Shown here: positions 1 through 5,003 of the stretch, piece by piece
Numbering within the stretch: the first letter of the stretch is position 1
Layout: the number at the start of each line of letters is the position of its first letter
Assembly: GCA_019245555.1 (NCBI GenBank)
Contig: JAFARH010000394.1
Span: forward strand, 1 to 5,003
Source: Betaproteobacteria bacterium
GTDB taxonomy: Bacteria > Pseudomonadota > Gammaproteobacteria > Burkholderiales > SG8-39
Length of the DNA stretch: 5,003 nucleotides
Direction: 5' to 3'
Position numbers and translations under genes: made by a program
The notes under the pieces: generated by a model
The model's database searches: none
What the model saw: only the letters and a program-made list of their open reading frames with translations
Told to the model about the DNA's origin: nothing

Positions 1-2
1 TT

Positions 3-872
3 CCGCTCATCGCGCAGGGCAAGGACCGCGAGGCCTTTGCGGCTTTCTACAAATATGCGAGCGAGAAAGGCACGCTCTTCTATTCGCCGGGCGAGCAGAT
101 CAAGCGCGTGCGGCCGGTCTGGGTCTGCACCGCGCCAATCACCTACACCGGTGCCGCTTCGCTCGCGAAAGAGATCGAGGAGCTGAAGCGGCACGTTCCG
201 GCGGAGCAGGCATTTCTTACTTCGACCGCGCCAGCGAGCCTCGAGGTCTACCGGCGCAACGATTACTACAAGACCGAGGAAGAGTTTGTCTTCGCCATCG
301 CCGAAGCGATGCGCGTGGAGTTCGAAACGATCGTCAAGTCCGGCGTCGTGCTGCAGATCGACGACGCCTGGCTCGTCGCTTTATGGGATCGCATCGGCAT
401 CCCGATGGGCATGGAAGCCTTCCGCAAGAGGAGCGCGATGCGCATCGAGGCGCTCAACCATGCGCTGCGCAACGTGCCCGAAGATCGCGTGCGCTATCAC
501 CTGTGCTGGGGTAGCTGGCACGGACCGCATGCCTTCGACATCGAGCTGAAGGACGTGGTCGATCTCATGCTCCAGGTGAAAGCGCAGGCTTATCTCATCG
601 AGGGCGCGAATGCGCGCCACGAGCATGAATACGCGGTCTGGGACAGCGTGGAGCTTCCGCCGGGCAAGATCCTGATCCCCGGCGTGGTCACGCACTCGAC
701 CGACGTCGTCGAGCACCCGGAGGTCGTGGCTCAGCGCATCCAGCGCTTCGCAGAGCGAGTCGGCAAGGAGAACGTCATCGCAGGATGCGACTGCGGCTTC
801 GGCGGCCGCTCGCATCCGCAGATCGCCTGGGCGAAGCTCGAATCCCTCGTTAAGGGTGCCGCGCTGGCCTAG
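3..872 (+). CDS. MetE-like (cobalamin-independent methionine synthase II family) zinc methyltransferase, 5'-truncated
   Basis: The 3' part of a gene that enters from the left edge; the first full codon is at 3 and the stop TAG is at 870-872, giving at least 289 residues. A GTG at 108 lies in frame, but the frame is open and protein-like upstream of it, so it is not the real start. It resembles the C-terminal catalytic barrel of MetE and the related epoxyalkane:coenzyme M transferases. The zinc ligands expected for this fold are visible: His and Cys in HLCWG (codons 498-500 and 504-506), Glu in LIEGAN (600-602) and Cys in CDCGFGG (792-794). IDDAW and WGSWHG are further family-typical stretches. 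Such stand-alone proteins are usually about 370 residues, so roughly 80 are missing. They transfer a methyl or alkyl group to a thiol; the substrates of this subgroup are not settled, so I do not call it metE. It is cytosolic and convergent with the downstream gene. Confidence 0.88.
   Translation, partial: PLIAQGKDREAFAAFYKYASEKGTLFYSPGEQIKRVRPVWVCTAPITYTGAASLAKEIEELKRHVPAEQAFLTSTAPASLEVYRRNDYYKTEEEFVFAIAEAMRVEFETIVKSGVVLQIDDAWLVALWDRIGIPMGMEAFRKRSAMRIEALNHALRNVPEDRVRYHLCWGSWHGPHAFDIELKDVVDLMLQVKAQAYLIEGANARHEHEYAVWDSVELPPGKILIPGVVTHSTDVVEHPEVVAQRIQRFAERVGKENVIAGCDCGFGGRSHPQIAWAKLESLVKGAALA
869..872. other. shared convergent stop codons (CTAG)
   Basis: The plus-strand methyltransferase ends with TAG at 870-872, and the minus-strand membrane protein ends with TAG at 869-871 (CTA on the plus strand). 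The palindrome CTAG serves both, so the genes overlap by four bases and no intergenic space is left for a terminator. Confidence 0.9.
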
Positions 873-1393
873 AACCCGGGCGCCATGCTGCCGAAGCCTT
901 CTCGGCGGTCGGCGAGTCCGAAGCGCCGCTCGCGCGCGATTGGCAGCATGCGCTGGCGGCGATCGCCGAGGATGTGGCGGCGATCCTTCGCGGAAATCGG
1001 CTCGCGCCAGCCGAAGTAGGCAGCGGCGAGCCCGGTGAGCGCGTTCAGCCAGACATCGTTCCCATTGATCGGCATCATGCCGAACAAGGTGTTGAGTCCC
1101 GGGAACATGCCGAGCAAGGCAAGCGCGCCGAAGAGGACCGCGCTGTCGCGGCAGAAGCGGATCGCATTCGAGCGTCCCGACCCGGCCGAGACCCCCCAGG
1201 CGCCGATCACGATATGGAGGACGCTCGCCAGCAGGTTCACCGCGAAGAGGCCGAGCAGATAGCCGTAGAGCAGCGTGAAGTTCGTCGGCGGCGCATCGAT
1301 CGGCGGCGGCACGAGGAACAGCGGCACGAGCCCCATCAATCCCAGCAGCAGATAGGCGATACCCAAGACGAGTGCAAAAGTAGTTGTTTTCAT
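869..1393 (-). CDS. DUF4383-like four-helix inner-membrane protein with Arg-rich tail
   Basis: A 174-residue protein with four likely membrane helices, at about residues 4-28, 41-69, 83-106 and 113-128. The second loop and the stretch FGMMPINGNDVWLN before helix four look like the DUF4383 family, whose function is unknown. After the last helix comes a hydrophilic tail of about 45 residues carrying four (D/E)RR triplets, at 137, 144, 155 and 162; this is longer than the usual end of such proteins. The start is ATG at 1391-1393 with GAGG at 1399-1402, five bases upstream. Its ATG overlaps the TGA of the gene before it (ATGA), which suggests translational coupling. It is last in the run, and its TAG shares the CTAG at 869-872 with the convergent methyltransferase gene. 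The membrane assignment is firm; the family name is from recognition only. Confidence 0.82.
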   Translation of the reverse strand: MKTTTFALVLGIAYLLLGLMGLVPLFLVPPPIDAPPTNFTLLYGYLLGLFAVNLLASVLHIVIGAWGVSAGSGRSNAIRFCRDSAVLFGALALLGMFPGLNTLFGMMPINGNDVWLNALTGLAAAYFGWREPISAKDRRHILGDRRQRMLPIARERRFGLADRREGFGSMAPGF

Positions 1394-1617
1394 CGAGACC
1401 TCTGCTTGTAATCGCGAGCAAGACGCACCGTGCCGTCGCGCTCGACAACGGCGACGCGGCAGCGCGGCTTGGCATGCGCCACGCGCACAGCGTGCTTGAG
1501 CGCGCCGAGCTTGCTCGGGAAGTAGGCGATGGCGACGCGGCTCGGACCGCGTTCGTTCACGCTCCAGACGCCGTCGCGCGCTTCTGCGACCGAGAGGAGC
1601 GGTGTGGAAGCTTCCAT
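1390..1617 (-). CDS. DUF2188-like small cytosolic protein
   Basis: A 75-residue protein with no signal peptide or membrane helix. It starts with GVWSVNERG, followed by an Ala/His-rich helix (KLGALKHAVRVAHAK) and a strand ending in VVERDGTVRLARDY. This beta-alpha-beta plan, with a final ERDG-x-hydrophobic turn and a closing Arg-Asp-Tyr, matches the DUF2188 family, small proteins of unknown role common in proteobacteria. The ATG at 1615-1617 shares its A with the TGA of the upstream gene (TGATG), and only a close-set AAGGG precedes it, so ribosomes probably re-initiate here after the BON gene. Its own TGA overlaps the next ATG by four bases. A longer overlapping frame on the same strand (381-1475) was discarded. 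Coding status is well supported by the coupled junctions; the function is unknown. Confidence 0.75.
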   Translation of the reverse strand: MEASTPLLSVAEARDGVWSVNERGPSRVAIAYFPSKLGALKHAVRVAHAKPRCRVAVVERDGTVRLARDYKQRSR

Positions 1618-1937
1618 CAGCCCTTGACCTGGAGCTCGTTCTTCACCGAGGTGACGCCGCTCACGCGCTTCGCGACATCCTCGGCGCGCTGCTTGGTGGC
1701 TTGCGAGTCGACCTTGCCCTTCAGGGTGACGACGCCTTTGTCGCTGTCGACGTTGATGCTGTACATCGTGCGCATGCCGACATCGTTGGCTAGCGCCGTA
1801 TGCACCTTGGTGGTCAACGTGGCGTCGCTGACGTATTCGTTGTTCGTCTGGCGGCCTTGCTCGGTGGCCTGATCATTCGTGGTTTGCGCGAAGGCGGGCA
1901 TGGCGGCCGCCACCAACACTGCGAGTAACAGTCTCAT
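1617..1937 (-). CDS. secreted BON-domain protein (OsmY-like)
   Basis: A 106-residue protein with a signal peptide: MRLLL, a hydrophobic core, then AFA-Q with cleavage expected after residue 17. A short polar Gln/Asn linker leads into one BON domain at about 36-104, recognised by the SDATLTTKVHTAL helix, the GVVTLKGKVDS strand-turn with its conserved glycine, and the closing helix and strand GVTSVKNEL. BON domains are thought to bind phospholipid or envelope surfaces; the two-domain OsmY of E. coli is periplasmic and induced by osmotic and stationary-phase stress. With a single BON domain this is a minimal version. The start ATG at 1935-1937 has a strong AAGGAG at 1943-1948, five bases away, that overlaps the stop codon of the gene before it. 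It is probably periplasmic and involved in envelope stability under stress, which is inferred from the family. Confidence 0.92.
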   Translation of the reverse strand: MRLLLAVLVAAAMPAFAQTTNDQATEQGRQTNNEYVSDATLTTKVHTALANDVGMRTMYSINVDSDKGVVTLKGKVDSQATKQRAEDVAKRVSGVTSVKNELQVKG

Positions 1938-1942
1938 CGGGT

Positions 1943-1949
1943 CTCCTTA
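1943..1949 (-). promoter_or_regulatory. ribosome binding site of the BON gene fused to the upstream stop codon
   Basis: On the minus strand TAAGGAG contains both the TAA stop of the oxidoreductase gene (1947-1949) and the AAGGAG Shine-Dalgarno site of the BON gene, five bases before its ATG. A ribosome finishing the oxidoreductase therefore covers this site, so the two genes' translation is likely linked. Confidence 0.8.
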
Positions 1950-3047
1950 GCTGCCCCCCGAGGGGGCTTGTGCGTGAATGACTTGCGGTTTCTCGATGGG
2001 CGGGCGGCGGATCTCTTGCTCGAGGCTGGGCCGCTCGTGGCGCTCGTAGTGCGCGAGCTCGACCGGCCGGCCGCTCGCCAGCGACTGGTAAAGCGCGCGG
2101 ATCACGCGGATGTCGGCGAGGCCTTCCTCGGCTGACGGCTCCGGATCGCGGTTCTGCAGCACGCAGTCCGAGAAATAGAGGAGCTCGGGCGCGAACTGGT
2201 CGCGCTTGGCAAAGCGCCGCTCGCTGACCACGTTGCCTTCCAGGCTCAGGCGGTGCTCGAGCGGCTTTGCGTATTCGTACGCCGGGTCGACTGCGAGCTC
2301 GCCCTTCGTGCCGACGAGCCGATACGCGGAGACCTTGCCGGCGCCGAAGCTGCAGGTAAACGAGGCAAGGCGCTCGTTCGAGAAGCGCAGCACCGCACTC
2401 ACCGACTCCTCGACGTCGCCGATGGCACCGGCCGCCGCCGCATGCACTTCGATCGGCTCATCGCGGAAGAGGGAGCGTGCGGCATTAATGCAGTAGATGC
2501 CGATGTCGTAGAGCACGCCGCCGCCGAGCGCGCGTTTGACGCGGATGTTGTCCGGGACCACGGTCATCGTGAATGTGGACGTGAAGAGGCGCGGCTCGCC
2601 GATGCGCCCAGACCGGGCGATCTCGACCGCTTCCAGGTTCGCCCGCTCGAAGTGCAGGCGATAGGCAACCATCAGCTTCACCTTGTTCTCGCGCGCCACG
2701 CGTCCCATCAGCTCGCACTCGGCCTCGGTGACGGCCATCGGCTTCTCGCACAGCACATGGATCCGGGCGCGCGCGGCGCGCTCGGCATACTCCGCGTGCA
2801 TGCTGTTCGGCAGCGCGATGTAGACGGCGTCGATGTCGCCGCTCTTCAGCAATTCGTCGAATTGCGGGTAATCGAGGGCGCGCTCGACCTCGTATTTCTT
2901 CTTCAGCTGTTCACGTTTCTCCGGGTCCCCGGAGACGATGGCGGCCAGCTTGGAATTCCGCCTTGCATTGCCAAAGGCGGGCAGCACGGCCACCTGCGCG
3001 ATGTGACCGCAACCGACGACTGCATATCGGACGATGGGCTTCGGCAT
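1947..3047 (-). CDS. Gfo/Idh/MocA family NAD(P)-dependent oxidoreductase, glucose-fructose oxidoreductase-like
   Basis: A 366-residue protein of the usual length for this family. The N-terminal Rossmann fold starts at once with YAVVGCGHIA (GxGxxA at 12-17). The family motif CEKPMA is at 100-105, with Lys102 as the expected catalytic lysine, then AYRLHFERAN at 128-137. GGGVLYDIGIYCINAAR at 175-191 supplies Asp181 and Tyr185; Tyr instead of the common His here is the pattern of glucose-fructose oxidoreductase. No signal peptide is present, so it is cytosolic, unlike the exported Zymomonas enzyme. The substrate is probably a sugar, polyol or related sugar derivative but cannot be fixed from sequence. 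The start ATG at 3045-3047 is the first in-frame start after the Ku stop; there is no good Shine-Dalgarno in the 27-base gap, yet the Rossmann strand begins five residues in, so no shorter start is reasonable. The C-terminal 35 residues are Pro/Arg/Glu-rich and probably unstructured. Confidence 0.93.
   Translation of the reverse strand: MPKPIVRYAVVGCGHIAQVAVLPAFGNARRNSKLAAIVSGDPEKREQLKKKYEVERALDYPQFDELLKSGDIDAVYIALPNSMHAEYAERAARARIHVLCEKPMAVTEAECELMGRVARENKVKLMVAYRLHFERANLEAVEIARSGRIGEPRLFTSTFTMTVVPDNIRVKRALGGGVLYDIGIYCINAARSLFRDEPIEVHAAAAGAIGDVEESVSAVLRFSNERLASFTCSFGAGKVSAYRLVGTKGELAVDPAYEYAKPLEHRLSLEGNVVSERRFAKRDQFAPELLYFSDCVLQNRDPEPSAEEGLADIRVIRALYQSLASGRPVELAHYERHERPSLEQEIRRPPIEKPQVIHAQAPSGGS
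1953..1967 (-). other. GC-rich hairpin just upstream of the BON ribosome binding site
   Basis: A perfect six-base-pair inverted repeat, GCCCCC and GGGGGC around a three-base loop, in the last codons of the oxidoreductase gene (encoding Ala-Pro-Ser-Gly-Gly). It ends four bases before the AAGGAG of the next gene. There is no T-run after it, so it does not look like a terminator. It could pause ribosomes, protect an mRNA end or affect initiation. The stem is seen in the sequence; a role is inference. Confidence 0.45.
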
Positions 3048-3074
3048 ATTAGGAGCGAAGAATCCGCTTGGACC

Positions 3075-3962
3075 TCAGGCTGCGCTCCGCTTGCGGGCGG
3101 TACGCCGGTGTCTGGGGTGCTTCTCTTCGTCGTTCGCTGCCTTTTCCTTCGCGGCACCTTTGCGCCCGCCGGCCTCGACGCTCTTCTTGAGAAGCGACAT
3201 GAGGTCGACCACCTCGGCGCTCTTCGCCGGCTTCTCTTCGCTCCCGGGCTGCGTGATCTCCTCGGTCTCGCCGGCTTTGACCTTTTCCTCGACGCGCTTC
3301 AGGAGATCCTCGTGATAAGTGTCGTGGTAGTTCTCCGGCTTCCACTCGTCGGCCATGTCGTCGACGAGGCGCAGCGCCATCTCGAGCTCCTTGGCGCTCG
3401 GCTTGTGGCCTTTGAGCTTTTCCGGAATCTCGAGGTCCTCGGCTGTCTTGACTTCGTTCCGATAGCGCAGCGTATTCAGCACCAGTGCTTCGTCCAGCGC
3501 GACGACGGCGGCGAGATAAGCCTTGGTGCGGATTACCACCGTCGCGATGCCTGCCTTGCCGGCCTTTGCCATGGCGTCGCGCAGCAGCGCATAAGCCTTT
3601 TCGCCCCGCTTACCCGGCGAAAGGTAGTAGGGCGTGTCGAAAAAGAGCGGCGCGATGTCCTCGACATCGACGAAGGCGTGGATGTCGACCGTCTTGCTCG
3701 CTTCAGGATTGGCGCGGCGGAAATCCTCCTCGGAGAGGACCACGTACTTGTCATCCTCGTACTCATAGCCCTTGACGACGTCCTCCCAAGGCACTTCCTT
3801 GCCGTTGGACTTGTTGACGCGCTTGTAGCCGACCGGGGCCATGTCGCGCTTGTCGAGCATCGTGAGGTCGAGCTCGGCCGAGCGCTTCTGCGCCGAGTAG
3901 AGCTCGACCGGCACGTTCACCAGCCCGAAGCTGATCGCGCCTTTCCAGAGACCGCGCGCCAT
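3075..3962 (-). CDS. ku: Ku protein, non-homologous end joining
   Basis: A 295-residue bacterial Ku, of normal length (about 260-300). The start RGLWKGAISFGLVNVPVELYSA (residues 3-24) is the family signature. The beta-barrel and bridge core follows to about 205, with YYLSPGKRGEKAYALL at 112-127 and LRYRNEV at 165-171, then the YHDTYHEDL helix at 212-220. VVDLMSLLKKSVE at 251-263 is the short conserved C-terminal motif linked to LigD binding in other bacteria. The last ~30 residues form a Lys/Arg-rich tail of the kind that helps DNA binding and threading. Ku homodimers ring broken DNA ends and recruit the ligase LigD, which is not in this window. The ATG at 3960-3962 has only AAGG as a ribosome site, overlapping the TAA of the ferritin-like gene nine bases upstream, so it probably depends on that gene for translation and transcription. 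Confidence 0.97.
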   Translation of the reverse strand: MARGLWKGAISFGLVNVPVELYSAQKRSAELDLTMLDKRDMAPVGYKRVNKSNGKEVPWEDVVKGYEYEDDKYVVLSEEDFRRANPEASKTVDIHAFVDVEDIAPLFFDTPYYLSPGKRGEKAYALLRDAMAKAGKAGIATVVIRTKAYLAAVVALDEALVLNTLRYRNEVKTAEDLEIPEKLKGHKPSAKELEMALRLVDDMADEWKPENYHDTYHEDLLKRVEEKVKAGETEEITQPGSEEKPAKSAEVVDLMSLLKKSVEAGGRKGAAKEKAANDEEKHPRHRRTARKRSAA

Positions 3963-3971
3963 GCTGCTGCC

Positions 3972-4511
3972 TTAGTGTGCGAGACCTTCCAGGAGGCTCG
4001 CCAGGTCGTCGGCGTGCTCTTCCTCCTTCGCGAGGATCTCCTCCAGCATGCGACGCGTGGTCGGATCCTCTTCGCCGAGATAGGCGATCATCTCGCGGTA
4101 GCTGTCGATGGCGATGCGCTCGGCGACCAGGTCTTCCTTGATCATCTCCTCGAGCGAGCCGCCTTCGACGTATTCGGCGTGGCTGCGCGAGGCGAGGCCG
4201 TCGGGAGAAAAGTCGGGCGCGCCGCCCAGCTGCGTGATGCGCTCGGCGATCTGGTCGGCGTGCTGCTGCTCTTCCTGCGCGTGCTCGAGAAATTCCGACG
4301 CCACGCTTTCGGCATGGATGCCTTTCGCCATGTAGTAATGGCGCTTGTAGCGCAGCGTGCAGATGACCTCGGTGGCGAGCGCTTCGTTCAAGAGCTTCAA
4401 TACCACGTCGCGGTCAGCGTGATACCCGGGAGTCACCGCCCCTTGGGCGATGTGCTCCCGGGCACGCCGGCGCAGCGTCTGGATGTCGGAGAGAAAAGCT
4501 CCGCTGGCCAT
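3972..4511 (-). CDS. bacterioferritin-like diiron (ferritin-like) protein
   Basis: A 179-residue four-helix protein. GTG at 4512-4514 is directly followed by ATG at 4509-4511; the AAAGGA upstream sits five bases from the ATG and only two from the GTG, so ATG is chosen. Counting from it, the ferroxidase ligands of bacterioferritin are all present: Glu48 in LATE, Glu81 and His84 in EEQQHA, Glu131 in VAERIA, Glu163 and His166 in EEEHADD, plus Tyr55 at the place of the conserved tyrosine. Spacing between the first two ligands (33) equals that of E. coli Bfr; the next gap is seven residues longer. The position of the haem-binding Met of Bfr is Gln82, so haem is unlikely. About 30 residues precede helix A, more than in classic Bfr. 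Expected role: oxidising and storing iron or removing peroxide in the cytosol, perhaps protecting DNA as Dps does. A DPS-like or rubrerythrin-related role is the alternative. Confidence 0.9.
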   Translation of the reverse strand: MASGAFLSDIQTLRRRAREHIAQGAVTPGYHADRDVVLKLLNEALATEVICTLRYKRHYYMAKGIHAESVASEFLEHAQEEQQHADQIAERITQLGGAPDFSPDGLASRSHAEYVEGGSLEEMIKEDLVAERIAIDSYREMIAYLGEEDPTTRRMLEEILAKEEEHADDLASLLEGLAH

Positions 4512-4525
4512 CACTTTCCTTTCAG

Positions 4526-4990
4526 TTACTTGGTGCTACCCGTCGCAGAACGATCGGCAGAGGCGTACTTCGCCTTGATGTCGGCCTTGGCTTTCTCGTA
4601 CGAAGCCTTGGCTTCCTTCTCGCAGGCGCTCTCTTCCTTGCCTTTGTTCCTGTCGCACTTCTCCTTCGTGACCTTGTACTGGTGCTCCGCCTTGGCCTCG
4701 TCGACCTTGCGGGCATGCGCCTGGGACGGCTCGTACTTATTCTCGAGCTCGGCCTTGGCGACGTTCTCCTTGCCCTTGGCGTCGGCTTCACACACGTCCT
4801 TCTCATTGCCTTTCATGTGGCTGCACTGCGCCTTGGCGGCTTTGTAGTCGGCCTCGATCTTGTCGCGGTCGGCCTTCTTCTGCGCGCGATCGACGTTCGG
4901 CTTTGCACCCATGGTGCTCTGCGCTTGCGCCACACCCACGCCCAGGGCGAGTGCGACGGCCGCAGTGATGCTGATCAGCTTGATTTGCAT
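4526..4990 (-). CDS. secreted Lys-rich protein with two 56-residue Cys-pair repeats
   Basis: A 154-residue protein with a clear signal peptide: MQIK, a hydrophobic stretch, and AQA-Q cleavage after residue 23. The mature part is highly charged (Lys, Glu, Ala, Asp) and predicted helical. Residues 31-86 and 87-142 form a tandem repeat: each has YK, then C-x10-C with KG and E between the cysteines (Cys56/67 and Cys112/123), then CE-x2-AK, AKA and a closing KY. Two disulfide-linked helical hairpins in the periplasm are a likely structure. Similar short secreted proteins are common in betaproteobacteria and are often named only hypothetical or TolA-like; the latter reflects composition, not function. 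ATG at 4988-4990 follows a strong AGGAGG at 4996-5001, the best ribosome site in the window, as befits the first gene of a run. Its promoter would lie past the right edge. Function unknown. Confidence 0.85.
   Translation of the reverse strand: MQIKLISITAAVALALGVGVAQAQSTMGAKPNVDRAQKKADRDKIEADYKAAKAQCSHMKGNEKDVCEADAKGKENVAKAELENKYEPSQAHARKVDEAKAEHQYKVTKEKCDRNKGKEESACEKEAKASYEKAKADIKAKYASADRSATGSTK
4565..4732 (-). repeat. second copy of the 56-residue Cys-pair repeat
   Basis: Codes residues 87-142, with Cys112 and Cys123 again ten residues apart. It is adjacent to the first copy with no linker. Similarity is strongest in the last 38 residues of the unit and weak in the first 18, so the duplication is old or the first part is under little constraint. 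Confidence 0.75.
4733..4900 (-). repeat. first copy of the 56-residue Cys-pair repeat
   Basis: Codes residues 31-86 of the secreted Lys-rich protein, with Cys56 and Cys67. It aligns without gaps to the second copy; Tyr49, Lys50, both Cys, Glu68, Ala71-Lys72, Ala78-Lys79-Ala80 and Lys85-Tyr86 recur 56 residues later. Confidence 0.75.
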
Positions 4991-5003
4991 TGGCTCCTCC
5001 TAG

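Noticed and set aside
844..856. Small inverted repeat CCCT/AGGG near the end of the methyltransferase gene as a terminator
   Set aside because: Only four base pairs, inside coding sequence and without a T-run on either strand.
381..1475. A 364-codon minus-strand frame covering the methyltransferase 3' part and the small membrane protein
   Set aside because: Arg/Ala-rich with no recognisable domain, overlapping three better-supported genes in another frame or strand.
1384..1872. A 162-codon plus-strand frame opposite the DUF2188-like and BON genes
   Set aside because: It is the shadow of two genes whose junctions, signal peptide and domain are convincing; it has no family of its own.
3045..3962. 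Ku and the oxidoreductase as one gene split by a sequencing error or recoded stop
   Set aside because: Each has a full-length, normally ended family protein, and the separating TGA follows a typical Ku basic tail. An ordinary two-gene arrangement is simpler.
2253..4847. An 864-codon open frame on the plus strand opposite the oxidoreductase, Ku, ferritin-like and secreted protein genes
   Set aside because: It runs antisense to four well-recognised genes and crosses their junctions; its product is a Leu/Arg/Asp/His-rich mix with no family. Long antisense frames arise from codon bias in GC-rich DNA.
1..5003. Mobile element, prophage, CRISPR array or tRNA-linked integration
   Set aside because: No transposase or integrase, no direct-repeat array, no terminal inverted repeats and no tRNA-like sequence were seen; composition looks even across the window.

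Overview
This 5,003-base window is GC-rich, densely coded bacterial chromosomal DNA. Codon use, the protein families present and the style of the secreted Lys/Cys repeat protein suggest a betaproteobacterium (Burkholderiales-like or a related soil lineage). That placement is inference, because there is no rRNA or other marker gene here.

Layout: the left edge (to 872) holds the 3' part of a plus-strand gene for a zinc-dependent MetE-like methyltransferase. Everything else (869-4990) is on the minus strand: seven genes packed head to tail with no gap above 27 bases. In transcription order (right to left) they are a secreted Lys-rich protein with two 56-residue Cys-pair repeats (4526-4990), a bacterioferritin-like protein (3972-4511), the non-homologous end-joining protein Ku (3075-3962), a Gfo/Idh/MocA oxidoreductase (1947-3047), a secreted BON-domain protein (1617-1937), a DUF2188-like small protein (1390-1617) and a four-helix DUF4383-like membrane protein (869-1393). 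The methyltransferase and the last gene of this run converge, and their stop codons share the palindrome CTAG.

How the genes may work together: the spacing (11-14, 9-12, 27 and 9 bases, then 1- and 4-base overlaps) is what one expects of a single transcription unit or two nested ones. Ferritin-like iron storage or detoxification, Ku-dependent break repair, a BON envelope protein and two small proteins of families often seen with stress genes fit a general-stress or stationary-phase cassette. The oxidoreductase would add a sugar or polyol step, possibly osmoprotective. This grouping is inferred from gene order. No promoter is visible inside the run; the one driving its first gene lies beyond the right edge. 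No LigD partner for Ku is in the window.

No tRNA, rRNA, CRISPR array, insertion sequence, integrase or phage gene was seen, and there is no gene-free stretch above 300 bases. I do not see a clearly new system. The points most worth checking are the Ku/ferritin-like/secreted-repeat-protein run, the duplicated Cys-pair module, and the control elements at the gene junctions.
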